Positions 24,961-33,565 of a DNA stretch of 64,000 bases are shown piece after piece. Origin of the DNA: ZC4RG30 sp046047615 (GTDB taxonomy: Bacteria; Pseudomonadota; Gammaproteobacteria; Steroidobacterales; Steroidobacteraceae); contig JBJOHO010000012.1 of NCBI GenBank assembly GCA_046047615.1, positions 28,208 to 92,207 on the forward strand. Reading direction: 5' to 3'. Under the pieces are notes generated by a model, which ran no database searches, had not been told where the DNA came from, and was given only the letters and a program-made list of their open reading frames with translations. Within the stretch, counting starts at the first letter, position 1. Every line of letters begins with the position of its first letter. The position numbers were made by a program, and so were the translations under genes.

Positions 24961-26640
24961 TCAGTTCTCCTTGGGCGTTTCTGGGGGACCGGCCCGCTGC
25001 AGACGCACCGAACCGGGCTGCAGGCTGGCGGAAAAATGTTCCTGGAAGGCGCGGAAACCGGGTTCCGCCTCGAGCGCTTCCTGCGCGCCCGCCAGGCGTC
25101 CCTCCGTTGCACGGGCCTGCAAAACAGCCGGCGTCATTGTCGCTGCCGCGCCCACCGCACCCAACTGGATGTCCAGCCGCAGCGTCTGGCCGAAGTGGCG
25201 GTTGAGCGCCTGCAGCAAGCGCTCTTCCGCGTTGCGCGAGCGCACGGCGGCCATGGAGGGATCGAGGACCAAACGCAGGCTGCTGCCTTCGATCGACTGC
25301 AGCGCCAGGTGGCTGGCCAGGTTCTTGGCGAGGCCAGAGACGTCCAGGCGGCCCAGCAGCGCCGGCCAGCTCCCGGGTGTCAGCGTGGCGAGGTCGCCGG
25401 CAGGCGTTCCGCCCACGGCAGGCGGCGGCGGCGGCGGACTGGCCGGCGTGGCGTGGCTCAGCGTCACCGGCGCGGCATGAGCGCGCGAACCGCTGCTGGC
25501 CAGTGGCGTGACGCCTGCGGCAGGCGTTCCAGGCGCCGATGTGCCGGCAAGGCCCGCAGGCCGGAACGCGAGCATGCGCAGCAGGGTCATCTGGAACCCG
25601 AGGCGCGGGTCCGTGTGCAGTGACAGGTCGCGCCTCCCGAGCAAGGCGATCTGGTAGTACAGCTGCAGGTCCTCGGCGCCGATGCGGGCTGCAAGTTCCG
25701 AGAGCAGCGCGGGATCGTGACCGGTCTCTTCGGCAGGTTCGCCACCCACGGCCTGCAGCACCGCCACCTGGGCCAGCAGTCCGGCAAGGTCATCCAGCAA
25801 CTGGCCGTAGTCCGGGCTCCACTGTTCAAGCTGCCTCGCATGGGCGATCAGCGGTGCCGCCTGGCCGTCGGCCAGCAGCGTGGCCACGCCCGCCACATGC
25901 GAACGGTCCACGGTGCCCAGCATGGCAACGGCATCTGCCTCGCGAACCTGGCCGTTGCCGAACACCAGCAGCTGGTCCAGCAATGACAGCGCATCACGCA
26001 GGGAGCCATCAGCCGCTGTCGCCACCAGGCGCAGCGCCACCGGCTCGGCGTCGATGCCCTCCTGGCCGAGGATGTGTGCCAGGCGGGCACCGATGAGGGT
26101 GTTCGACAGCCGCTTGAGGTTGAACTGCAGGCAGCGCGACAGCACGGTGACCGGCAGTTTCTGCGGATCGGTGGTGGCCAGCAGGAACTTGACGTGCGGC
26201 GGCGGCTCCTCAAGCGTCTTCAGCAAGGCATTGAAGGAGTGCGTGGACAACATGTGCACCTCGTCGATGAGGTACACCTTGTAGCGGCCCCGCGTGGGCG
26301 AGTACTGCACGTTGTCGAGCAGCTCGCGCGTGTCGTCGACCTTGGTGCGCGACGCGGCATCGACCTCGATGAGGTCGATGAAACGGCCAGCGTCGATTTC
26401 CAGGCAGCTGGCGCAATGGCCGCAGGGCGTGGCCGTGACGCCCTGTTCGCAGTTCAGGCACTTGGCGAAGATGCGCGCCACGGTGGTCTTGCCCACGCCG
26501 CGGGTGCCGGTGAACAGGAAAGCGTGGTGGACGCGGCCCGAATCCAGTGCATTGCCCAGTGCACGCAGCACGTGCTCCTGGCCGGACATCTCGGCGAAGC
26601 TGCGCGGTCGCCACTTACGGGCCAGGGCGGTGTAGGTCAT
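24961..26640 (-). CDS. dnaX: DNA polymerase III subunits tau/gamma
   Basis: A 559-residue clamp-loader ATPase. Visible features are Walker A FTGTRGVGKTT, the zinc module CLNCEQGVTATPCGHCASC, Walker B YLIDEVHML, sensor 1 LLATTDPQKLP and sensor 2 GSLRDALSLLDQ. A Pro/Ala-rich linker (about residues 365-425) joins the tau-specific C-terminal region. An A-rich slippery sequence like that of E. coli was not seen around the end of domain III, so frameshift production of gamma is not evident here. It lies downstream of 4.5S RNA on the same strand. Confidence 0.96.
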   Translation of the reverse strand: MTYTALARKWRPRSFAEMSGQEHVLRALGNALDSGRVHHAFLFTGTRGVGKTTVARIFAKCLNCEQGVTATPCGHCASCLEIDAGRFIDLIEVDAASRTKVDDTRELLDNVQYSPTRGRYKVYLIDEVHMLSTHSFNALLKTLEEPPPHVKFLLATTDPQKLPVTVLSRCLQFNLKRLSNTLIGARLAHILGQEGIDAEPVALRLVATAADGSLRDALSLLDQLLVFGNGQVREADAVAMLGTVDRSHVAGVATLLADGQAAPLIAHARQLEQWSPDYGQLLDDLAGLLAQVAVLQAVGGEPAEETGHDPALLSELAARIGAEDLQLYYQIALLGRRDLSLHTDPRLGFQMTLLRMLAFRPAGLAGTSAPGTPAAGVTPLASSGSRAHAAPVTLSHATPASPPPPPPAVGGTPAGDLATLTPGSWPALLGRLDVSGLAKNLASHLALQSIEGSSLRLVLDPSMAAVRSRNAEERLLQALNRHFGQTLRLDIQLGAVGAAATMTPAVLQARATEGRLAGAQEALEAEPGFRAFQEHFSASLQPGSVRLQRAGPPETPKEN

Positions 26641-26679
26641 GGCGGGCGCGCATCGGGCAATGGAGGAAGGAAGGGAGGC

Positions 26680-26786
<107 letters not shown>

Positions 26787-26797
26787 ACCACAGAAAC

Positions 26798-26889
26798 TGG
26801 CGGAGAGAGTGGGATTCGAACCCACGAATACCCTGTCGGGTATTACTGGAATTCCAGTCCAGCGCCTTCGACCACTCGGCCATCTCTCC
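26798..26889 (-). tRNA. tRNA-Ser (GGA)
   Basis: The 92-nt sequence has acceptor stem GGAGAGA/TCTCTCC, a D arm with GGCCGAGTGG, anticodon loop CTGGAAT with anticodon GGA, a long variable arm (TACCCGACAGGGTA) typical of type II tRNAs, and TTCGAATC in the T loop. The 3' CCA is encoded. Reads UCC and UCU codons. Followed within 12 nt by the 4.5S RNA on the same strand. Confidence 0.96.
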
Positions 26890-26892
26890 GGT

Positions 26893-26921
26893 CCTGGCGA
26901 ACCAGGCCCACCAGTATATCA
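26893..26921 (-). promoter_or_regulatory. Extended -10 promoter and leader hairpin of tRNA-Ser/ffs
   Basis: On the minus strand TGATATACT (26913-26921) is an extended -10 with no good -35. The leader then contains CCTGG-TTCG-CCAGG (26893-26906), a short UUCG-loop hairpin just in front of the mature tRNA 5' end at 26889. The transcript likely continues into the 4.5S RNA. Confidence 0.5.
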
Positions 26922-26947
26922 GAGGCGTGCGGCTTGCCGCCGCCCGA

Positions 26948-27352
26948 TCATCTCCCGTCCTGGTCGTCCTTGCCGAAAGGCCACCACCAGCGGCGGGAGG
27001 AAGGCTTGGCCTCGGACCCGGCCGGCTTGCCCGCAGCGGCGCCTGCGGCAGCCCCCTTGGGCACCGGCAGCAAACGGGCGTTGGGGTTGTAGCGCGGCGG
27101 CTCGTCCAGGCAAGGATCCGAGAGCTTGCGTGCCGGTGGCTCCGGCTGCGCGGCCTCGGGGATGCGCAGGGCAGCCCGTGTGTTCATGGCGTCGAGTCCC
27201 GCGGGTATGCGCAGGGGTGGCGCATCCGCAGCCCCCTCGTAGCCCTGGGGCTTGTTGCAGTCGTTGCGTACCCCGCGCGAGCAGCCCGCTGCCAGGACAG
27301 TGATGGCCATCACGCACAGCAGCGTGGTCTTGCGCAGGGAACAGGGCGACAT
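26948..27352 (-). CDS. Small lipoprotein in the bamC position
   Basis: A 134-residue predicted lipoprotein with lipobox LAAGC (lipidated Cys24). The mature chain starts SRGVRNDCNKPQGYEGAADAPPLRIPAGLDAMNTRAALRIPE; the pattern PPLRIPAGLD resembles the N-terminal segment by which BamC contacts BamD, followed by a Pro-rich stretch and a basic, Trp-rich end (SRRWWWPFG). It follows dapA by 7 bp, where bamC (nlpB) sits in E. coli, but it lacks BamC's two globular domains. A short BamC-like function is inferred only. Confidence 0.65.
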   Translation of the reverse strand: MSPCSLRKTTLLCVMAITVLAAGCSRGVRNDCNKPQGYEGAADAPPLRIPAGLDAMNTRAALRIPEAAQPEPPARKLSDPCLDEPPRYNPNARLLPVPKGAAAGAAAGKPAGSEAKPSSRRWWWPFGKDDQDGR

Positions 27353-27359
27353 GGACACC

Positions 27360-28262
27360 TCAGACCGGCGCTGCCAGGGCCACTCCGGCCTGGCGCAACG
27401 CGGCTTCAACCTCGGCATGATAGCGCGACGCGAGTGGAGTCAGCGGCAGCCGCAATTCGTTGTCGATGAGTCCCATGCGCCACAGCGCCCATTTCACGGG
27501 AATGGGATTGGATTCGACGAAAAGCTTGTCGTGCAGGCCGGCCAACGGAGCATCCCGCCGGCGCGCGTCGTCCATGCGCCCCTGCCGGCCGGCCTCGATC
27601 ATCGCGCTCATGGCGGCAGGCGCCACGTTGGCCGTGACCGAAATGACGCCACAGGCGCCGTGGCCCAGCGCCTCGCAAACAGTCGCATCGTCTCCGGAGA
27701 GGATCTGGAAACCCTCGGGACACTGGGCACGCAAGGCATCGATGCGCCCCAGGTCGCCGACGGCTTCCTTGATGCCGACGATGCGCGGCAAGCGCGCCAG
27801 GCGGGCGACGGTCTCCGGCTGCATGTCCACGGCCGTACGGCCCGGCACGTTGTAGAGGATGACCGGCACGCGGCTGGCCGCAGCCACCGCCTCGAAGTGG
27901 CGGAACAGCCCCTCCTGCGTCGGCTTGTTGTAGGCCGGCGTGACCACGAGGAAGGCGTCGATGTCGAGCGCGGCGAAGCTGCGCACGCGCTCCACAGTTG
28001 CAGCGGTGCTGTTGCCACCGGCTCCCAGCACCACCTGCAGGCGGCGCCCAGCCTGGTCGCGCAGGCGACGCACCAACTCGCGCAGTTCATCGTCAGTGAC
28101 CGTCGGGGACTCGCCCGTCGTACCGCCAACGACAATGCCCGCGGTGCCTGCCGCCATGTGCATTTCCACCAGGCGGCCCCAGGCAGCCCAGTCGACCTGC
28201 CCCCCGTCCCGCATGGGCGTGACGATGGCGACATGGGATCCGCAGAAGACCGGGGCTGGCAT
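27360..28262 (-). CDS. dapA: 4-hydroxy-tetrahydrodipicolinate synthase
   Basis: A 300-residue DapA, which condenses pyruvate and aspartate semialdehyde for lysine and diaminopimelate synthesis. Schiff-base Lys in GIKEAVGD, catalytic Tyr in LYNVPGRT, the GTTGESPTV loop and the AYNKPTQEGL segment are all present. ATG 28262. It precedes the small lipoprotein and is divergent from gcvR, the same local order as in E. coli. Confidence 0.96.
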   Translation of the reverse strand: MPAPVFCGSHVAIVTPMRDGGQVDWAAWGRLVEMHMAAGTAGIVVGGTTGESPTVTDDELRELVRRLRDQAGRRLQVVLGAGGNSTAATVERVRSFAALDIDAFLVVTPAYNKPTQEGLFRHFEAVAAASRVPVILYNVPGRTAVDMQPETVARLARLPRIVGIKEAVGDLGRIDALRAQCPEGFQILSGDDATVCEALGHGACGVISVTANVAPAAMSAMIEAGRQGRMDDARRRDAPLAGLHDKLFVESNPIPVKWALWRMGLIDNELRLPLTPLASRYHAEVEAALRQAGVALAAPV

Positions 28263-28337
28263 GCAGGCGCCTCGCGCAGTGCGCGGCTGGTGAAAATGGC
28301 CCCGGATGGTACGGGCCGCGTGAACTCGGAGGCAAGC

Positions 28338-28904
28338 ATGGTTAGACTCGGGACAACCATGTCAGCCGCCCCCAACAAGCAGTATCTGGCCGTGTCGGCG
28401 CTGGGCGTGGACCGCCCCGGGCTGGTGCAGGAATTCACCCGTGCCATCTCGGACTGCGGCGGGACGGTCAGCGACAGCAGACTGTTCGCGCTTGGCGGCG
28501 AGTTCGGCCTGCAGATGCTGGTCGGTGGCAACTGGCACGCCCTGGCCCGCCTGGAAACCGAACTGGCCCGCTTCTGTGAGGCACAGGCCATTTCCCTGCA
28601 CCTGCGGCGCACGGGCGCCCGCCCGACCCGCGAAGACCACATGCCCTACACCGTCGATGTCGTGAGCGTCGATCACCCCGGCATCCTGTCGGGATTGTCC
28701 GGCTTCTTCGCCGGCCGCGGCATCGACATCAGCGAGGTCGCCACCCGCAGTTACACGGCCGCACAGACGGGTGCCGCGATGTTCGCGGTGCAGATGCAGA
28801 TCAGTGTCCCCACCCGACTGCACGTCGCGCAGCTGCGCGAGGATTTCATGGATTACTGCGATCGCCTCAACCTGGATGCGATCCTCGAACCGGTCAAGCA
28901 CTGA
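28338..28904 (+). CDS. gcvR: Glycine cleavage system repressor GcvR (ACT-ACT)
   Basis: A 188-residue protein made of two ACT domains (about 12-85 and 100-185), each opening with a D(R/H)PG turn (VDRPGLVQEFTRAI, VDHPGILSGLSGFF). In E. coli GcvR binds GcvA and glycine to repress the gcv operon. ATG 28338 is preferred because GGAGG lies 5 bases upstream; ATG 28359 is an alternative. It is followed by bcp at 18 bp, the order also found in E. coli. Confidence 0.88.
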   Translation: MVRLGTTMSAAPNKQYLAVSALGVDRPGLVQEFTRAISDCGGTVSDSRLFALGGEFGLQMLVGGNWHALARLETELARFCEAQAISLHLRRTGARPTREDHMPYTVDVVSVDHPGILSGLSGFFAGRGIDISEVATRSYTAAQTGAAMFAVQMQISVPTRLHVAQLREDFMDYCDRLNLDAILEPVKH

Positions 28905-28922
28905 ACCCTGGAGCGCCCGACG

Positions 28923-29393
28923 GTGAGCAGCGTGATACCCGGACAGCCCCTGCCTGACTTCTCCCTGCCTTCCACGTCAGGGCAGGACTTCAGTCCTGCC
29001 CAGGTTCGTGGCAAATGGCTGGTGGTGTATTTCTACCCGAAGGACGCCACCCCGGGCTGCACCACCGAAAGCGCCGCCTTCCGCGATCTGCACGGCGAGT
29101 TCGCCGCGGCGGGTGCAGTGGTGGTCGGCGTGTCGCGCGACAGCCTCGCCTCGCACCAGAAGTTCCGCGAAAAACTCGCGCTGCCCTTCGCGCTGCTCAG
29201 CGACGCCGACGAAGCGGTCTGCCGCCGCTTCGACGTGATCCGCGAGAAGAACATGTACGGCAAGAAGGTGATGGGCATCGAGCGCAGCACCTTCCTGATC
29301 GACCCCGAAGGCCGTCTGCGGCGGGAGTGGCGCAAGGTCAAGGTCGACGGGCACGCAGAAGAGGTGCTCGCGGCGGTACGCGCCGGTGGCTGA
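28923..29393 (+). CDS. bcp: Thioredoxin-dependent peroxiredoxin Bcp/PrxQ, 1-Cys form
   Basis: A 156-residue PrxQ. The peroxidatic Cys46 is in YPKDATPGCTTE. The resolving cysteine expected five residues later is replaced by Ala51 (GCTTESAAF), so this is a 1-Cys variant; another cysteine occurs near residue 100 (EAVCRRFDV). GTG start at 28923. It removes H2O2 and organic hydroperoxides in relatives. The next gene starts inside its last codons. Confidence 0.93.
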   Translation: MSSVIPGQPLPDFSLPSTSGQDFSPAQVRGKWLVVYFYPKDATPGCTTESAAFRDLHGEFAAAGAVVVGVSRDSLASHQKFREKLALPFALLSDADEAVCRRFDVIREKNMYGKKVMGIERSTFLIDPEGRLRREWRKVKVDGHAEEVLAAVRAGG

Positions 29394-30786
29394 ACTGCGC
29401 CGTCTTTACGTGCTCGACACCAACGTGTTGATGCACGACCCCGCGGCCATTTTCCGTTTCGCGGAGCATGACCTCTACCTGCCGATGGTCGTGCTCGAGG
29501 AACTCGACAAGCACAAGAAGGGCCTGTCGGAGCCCGCACGCAACGTGCGGCAGGTCTCCCGCTTCCTCGACGATCTCATGCACGGCGCCGGCAAGGCCGC
29601 GATCGACGCCGGCCTGCCGCTGCAATCGCCGCTGCTGCCCGACAGCAAGGCGCCCGCGAGCGGCAGGCTGTTCTTCCAGACCCGCGAACTGTCGGGGCAA
29701 CTGCCACCGGACCTGCCAGGCCAGGGCGGCGACAACGCCATCCTGCTGCACACGCTCGCACTGCAGCAGTACATGCCGGACCGGCGTGTCACGCTGGTCT
29801 CGAAGGACATCAACCTGCGGATCAAGGCGGCAGTCATCGGCGTCAATGCCGAGGACTACAGCAGCGACCGCACCATCGAAGACGTCGACCTGCTGGAGGC
29901 CGGCGCCCAAGCGCTGCCCGCCGATTTCTGGGAGACGCACAGCGCGAACCTGCACTCCGGCGTCACCGCAGGTCGCACCTGGTATGACCTGTCAGACGGT
30001 GCTGCAGCGCCGTGGCACGTCAACCAGTTCGTGTACGAGGACCGCGAGGCAGGCATCGAGGCCCTCGTGCGCAGCGTCGAGGGCGACCGTGTCCACCTCG
30101 AGCTTGCCCGCGATTTCCGCCTGCAGCGCAATGCTGTCTGGGGCATCACCGCGCGCAACCGCGAGCAGAGCTTTGCACTCAATCTCCTGACCGATCCCGA
30201 GATCGATCTGGTGACGCTGCTCGGACCGGCCGGGACCGGCAAGACGCTGCTGGCCCTGGCCGCAGCGCTGGCCCAAACGCTGGACGCCAACCAGTTCAGC
30301 GAAGTCATCATGACGCGGGTGACGATCCCCCTCGGCGAAGACATCGGCTTCCTGCCCGGCACCGAGGAAGAGAAGATGGAACCGTGGATGGGCGCGCTCA
30401 TGGACAACCTTGAGGTGCTCACGCAGGGCAACCAAGGTGGATCCTGGGGCCGCGCTGCCACGAACGACCTGCTGCGCTCCCGGATCAAGATCCGTTCCCT
30501 GAACTTCATGCGCGGCCGGACCTTCGTCAACCGCTTCGTGATCGTCGACGAGGCGCAGAACCTCACGCCCAAACAGATGAAGGCCATCGTGACGCGCGCC
30601 GGCCCCGGCACGAAGATGGTCTGCCTGGGCAACATCGGCCAGATCGACACCCCATACCTGACCGAAACGACCTCGGGCCTGACCTACCTGGTGAACCGGT
30701 TCCGCGGCTGGTCGCACGCCGGTCATATCACCCTCAAGCGCGGCGAGCGCTCCCGGCTCGCGGATCGCGCATCGGAAATCCTCTGA
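29386..30786 (+). CDS. PIN domain-PhoH ATPase (PhoH2-like)
   Basis: A 466-residue fusion of an N-terminal PIN ribonuclease-like domain and a C-terminal PhoH ATPase. The PIN acidic residues are visible (YVLDTNVLMHDP, EELDKHKKG, GDNAILL, LVSKDINLR). The PhoH part has Walker A GPAGTGKTLLALAA, Walker B FVIVDEAQNL and LGNIGQIDTPYL. PhoH2 proteins have been described as RNA-unwinding and cleaving enzymes. GTG 29386 overlaps the bcp stop by 8 bp. It is a chromosomal single gene, without the small antitoxin-like PhoAT partner known in mycobacteria. Confidence 0.9.
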   Translation: MAELRRLYVLDTNVLMHDPAAIFRFAEHDLYLPMVVLEELDKHKKGLSEPARNVRQVSRFLDDLMHGAGKAAIDAGLPLQSPLLPDSKAPASGRLFFQTRELSGQLPPDLPGQGGDNAILLHTLALQQYMPDRRVTLVSKDINLRIKAAVIGVNAEDYSSDRTIEDVDLLEAGAQALPADFWETHSANLHSGVTAGRTWYDLSDGAAAPWHVNQFVYEDREAGIEALVRSVEGDRVHLELARDFRLQRNAVWGITARNREQSFALNLLTDPEIDLVTLLGPAGTGKTLLALAAALAQTLDANQFSEVIMTRVTIPLGEDIGFLPGTEEEKMEPWMGALMDNLEVLTQGNQGGSWGRAATNDLLRSRIKIRSLNFMRGRTFVNRFVIVDEAQNLTPKQMKAIVTRAGPGTKMVCLGNIGQIDTPYLTETTSGLTYLVNRFRGWSHAGHITLKRGERSRLADRASEIL

Positions 30787-30824
30787 CGTCGAACGCCGTG
30801 CACCGTTCGTGGTCAAATCGGGTC

Positions 30825-32360
30825 ATGAGAGCCGCCCGCCCCCTTCCCGATCGCCTTCCCGCCGTGCTGGCCGCCGTGCTGCTCGGCGTTTTCGCCAGCG
30901 CGCGCGTCACGGCGCAGCAGGCGGATGCGACACCACCGCGGCTCGAACGCACGGGCCTGGAACGCACGGTGATCAGCCTGCCGGACCTGGGCAGCGGCGC
31001 CAACGCCCTGATCAGCCGCAACGAGGAGCAACAGGTCGGACGCATGATCCTGCGCGACCTGCGCGATCAGCGGCAGGTGCTGGAGGACCCCGAGTCCACC
31101 GAATACATCCATGAACTCGGTCTGCGGCTGGCGGCACAGGCCCAGGAAGGCGAGCAGCAGTTCACCTTCTTCGTCGTGCGTGATCGAGGAGTGAACGCTT
31201 TCGCCGTGCCGGGCGGCGTCATCGGCATCAATGCGGGCCTGGTGCTCGAGACAGCCAACGAATCGGAACTTGCGGGCGTGATGGCGCACGAGATCGGCCA
31301 CGTGGTGCAACGGCACATCGCCCGTGCCATCGAGGCGCAGAGCCGCAACAGCCTGCCCATGATGGCGGCGATGCTCGGCGCCATCCTCGTGGGCGTTGCC
31401 GCGGGCGGAGATGCCGCACCTGGCATGATCGCCATGGCGCAAGGCGCGGCGATGCAGCAACAGATCAACTTCACGCGCATGGAAGAGCATGAGGCCGACC
31501 GCGTCGGCATCGGCTATCTGTCGGCCGCCGGTTTCGACCCGGATGGCATGGCGGGCTTCTTCTCGACGATGGGCCGGCTGCAGGGACCGCTCGCCAACGA
31601 CATCCCCTACATGCTCAAGACCCACCCGGTCAGCGCACTGCGTGTCGCCGAGGCGCGCGCCCGCGCGGCACAGCTGCCACCGGTGGAGAACCGGCCGGAC
31701 AGCCCGGGCTACGGCATGATCCGCGAGCGTCTGCGTGTCTTGATGGCGCCGGAAGAACAGGACCTGAGGCCCTACTACGAAGCCCAGCTGCAGCAACCCG
31801 GCGCAGCGGAGCTGCCCCTGCGCTATGGTTTTGCCCTGGCAGCCATGCGCGCCGGAGATGCCGCGACTGCAGCCACCGCGCTTGAAGCGCTGGTGGACGC
31901 CTATCCGGAGACCACGCTGCTGCACAGCGCGCTGGGCGAGGCCCTGCTGGCGGACCGGCGCCCGGAACAGGCCCTGGCCCGCTTTGCCAAGGCCGTGGAG
32001 CTGTTTCCCCGCAACGTGCCGCTGAGCGTGCGTTATGCCGACGCCCTTCTGGCGGCGGGCCAGGCCAGCCGCGCCCATGAACTGCTGCTCGACCTGTTCA
32101 ATAACGCGCCGCCGACGCCGGAGCAGATCCGCCTGACTGCCCGCGTTGCCGACGCGGCGGGGGACCGCGGCGATGCCTATTACTACATGGCCGAATACCA
32201 CATCTCCGGGGGCGATCTCATGATCGCGACCCAGCAACTGGACCTCGCGCTCGCCCAGGACCGCCTGACCAGCGTGCAGCGCAAGCGCTACCTCGCACGC
32301 CGCGAGGAGATCCGTGGCGTACTGCGCGAGGAGCGGATGCGCCGCTATCAAGGCGGCTGA
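30825..32360 (+). CDS. bepA: M48 metalloprotease with TPR domain, BepA-like
   Basis: A 511-residue periplasmic protease. A signal peptide (LPAVLAAVLLGVFASARVTA) is followed by the M48 domain with zinc site HEIGH near residue 155 and the third ligand in EEHEADRVG. A helical TPR region makes up the C-terminal half (LLHSALGEALL, FAKAVELFPRN). BepA assists assembly or removal of LptD and BAM components in E. coli. ATG 30825 is chosen over GTG 30798, which would add nine polar residues before the signal peptide. Confidence 0.9.
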   Translation: MRAARPLPDRLPAVLAAVLLGVFASARVTAQQADATPPRLERTGLERTVISLPDLGSGANALISRNEEQQVGRMILRDLRDQRQVLEDPESTEYIHELGLRLAAQAQEGEQQFTFFVVRDRGVNAFAVPGGVIGINAGLVLETANESELAGVMAHEIGHVVQRHIARAIEAQSRNSLPMMAAMLGAILVGVAAGGDAAPGMIAMAQGAAMQQQINFTRMEEHEADRVGIGYLSAAGFDPDGMAGFFSTMGRLQGPLANDIPYMLKTHPVSALRVAEARARAAQLPPVENRPDSPGYGMIRERLRVLMAPEEQDLRPYYEAQLQQPGAAELPLRYGFALAAMRAGDAATAATALEALVDAYPETTLLHSALGEALLADRRPEQALARFAKAVELFPRNVPLSVRYADALLAAGQASRAHELLLDLFNNAPPTPEQIRLTARVADAAGDRGDAYYYMAEYHISGGDLMIATQQLDLALAQDRLTSVQRKRYLARREEIRGVLREERMRRYQGG

Positions 32361-32462
32361 GCCCGCCACCGCGCGAGTGTTGCGCTCCCACGACAACCAT
32401 GACGCTGCTGTGAGCGCGGCGGCTGCTACACTAGGTCGCGCCTAAGCCACACGTGCCCGATC

Positions 32463-33275
32463 ATGCGCCCTGCACTCACCTGCCTGCCTCTGCTGTTGGC
32501 TGCCTTGTCCGGCTGCGCCTCCCTGCCGGAAGGCAGCACACGCGATCCGCGTGACCGCTTCGAGCGCTTCAACCGCAGCATGTACGGGTTCAACACGGCC
32601 GTGGACAAGGCCGTTGCCCGGCCGGTAGCCCGTGTCTACGTGGCCGTGACGCCGCGGCCAGTCCGTGCGGGTGTCTCGAACGCGCTCGCGAACCTGACCT
32701 ATCCCGTCACCTTGGGCAACGATCTGCTGCAGGGCAAGCTGGGCCAGTTCGCCCACGATTCGGCGCGGCTGGTGGTCAACACAACCTTCGGCGTCGGTGG
32801 CCTGTTCGATCCCGCCACACGCATGGGACTGCAGGCCAACGACGAGGACTTCGGCCAAACCTTGGGCAAGTGGGGCCTGCCCGCAGGACCCTACCTGATG
32901 TTGCCGCTGCTCGGTCCGGCGACCGTCCGCGACGCGATCGGTACCGGCGGTGACTATTTCCTCGACCCGACCAACCGCATCGAGCGCGACCCGGTGCGCT
33001 GGGGACTGACCGGCCTGACGCTGGTGGATACACGCGCTTCGCTGTTGGAGGCCGATGCGGCCCTGGCGCGTTACCGCGACCCGTATGTCTTCGTGCGCAA
33101 CGCTTACCTGCAGCGCCGCGAGTTCCAGGTGCACGACGGCAATGTACCTGAACCGGAGCCGGTCGAGGTCGAGGACGAGGTCGAGGAAGAAGACGACGGG
33201 ACGTCGGACGCGGAACCCTCCAACGACGGCGCGCCCGTCATCCCTCAGGCAGCAGCAGGCGATCCACCTCGCTGA
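32463..33275 (+). CDS. mlaA: Outer-membrane lipid asymmetry lipoprotein MlaA
   Basis: A 270-residue MlaA (VacJ). Lipobox LSGC, then the family core DRFERFNRSMYGFNTAVDKAVARPVARVYV, NDLLQGK, RLVVNTTFGVGGLFDPA and WGLPAGPYLMLPLLGP. It extracts misplaced phospholipids from the outer leaflet and passes them to MlaC. A TGCTACACT extended -10 lies at 32424-32432. The last 50 residues are acidic (EVEDEVEEEDDGTSD) and the 3' end overlaps mlaB on the other strand by 38 bp. Confidence 0.95.
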   Translation: MRPALTCLPLLLAALSGCASLPEGSTRDPRDRFERFNRSMYGFNTAVDKAVARPVARVYVAVTPRPVRAGVSNALANLTYPVTLGNDLLQGKLGQFAHDSARLVVNTTFGVGGLFDPATRMGLQANDEDFGQTLGKWGLPAGPYLMLPLLGPATVRDAIGTGGDYFLDPTNRIERDPVRWGLTGLTLVDTRASLLEADAALARYRDPYVFVRNAYLQRREFQVHDGNVPEPEPVEVEDEVEEEDDGTSDAEPSNDGAPVIPQAAAGDPPR

Positions 33276-33561
33276 TGCGGGCCAGTCCCAGCAGCCGGGC
33301 GGGCACCTGCGTGTAGTGCAAGCTGACACCGGCTGCGCGTGCCGCGGACAGCCAGCTCACCAGCAGTGACAACCCGGCACTGTCCGAGTGGCTGACCCCC
33401 GTCAGGCTGACCTGCAGGCTGCCGCCGCGCGCCACGCCCGCCAAGGCGCTGCGGCACGCGGGCCACAAGGCCGTCACCGTGTCGAAGCCAAGGCTGCCGG
33501 CAAGTGCGAGGTGGCCAGGTTTGATGACCACCAGATTGGCCTGTGCGCCCCCGGTCGCCAT
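33238..33561 (-). CDS. mlaB: STAS-domain protein MlaB
   Basis: A 107-residue STAS-domain protein. The family turn SLTGVSHSDSAGLSLLVSWLSAA contains the conserved serine-rich segment; MlaB binds the MlaF ATPase and is needed for transporter stability in E. coli. It is last gene of mlaFEDCB, 4 bp after mlaC, and overlaps the convergent mlaA. Confidence 0.93.
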   Translation of the reverse strand: MATGGAQANLVVIKPGHLALAGSLGFDTVTALWPACRSALAGVARGGSLQVSLTGVSHSDSAGLSLLVSWLSAARAAGVSLHYTQVPARLLGLARISEVDRLLLPEG

Positions 33562-33565
33562 GTCG

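Noticed and set aside
25360..25560. Programmed frameshift site in dnaX for gamma production
   Set aside because: No A-run or other slippery heptamer followed by a stem was seen at the end of domain III.
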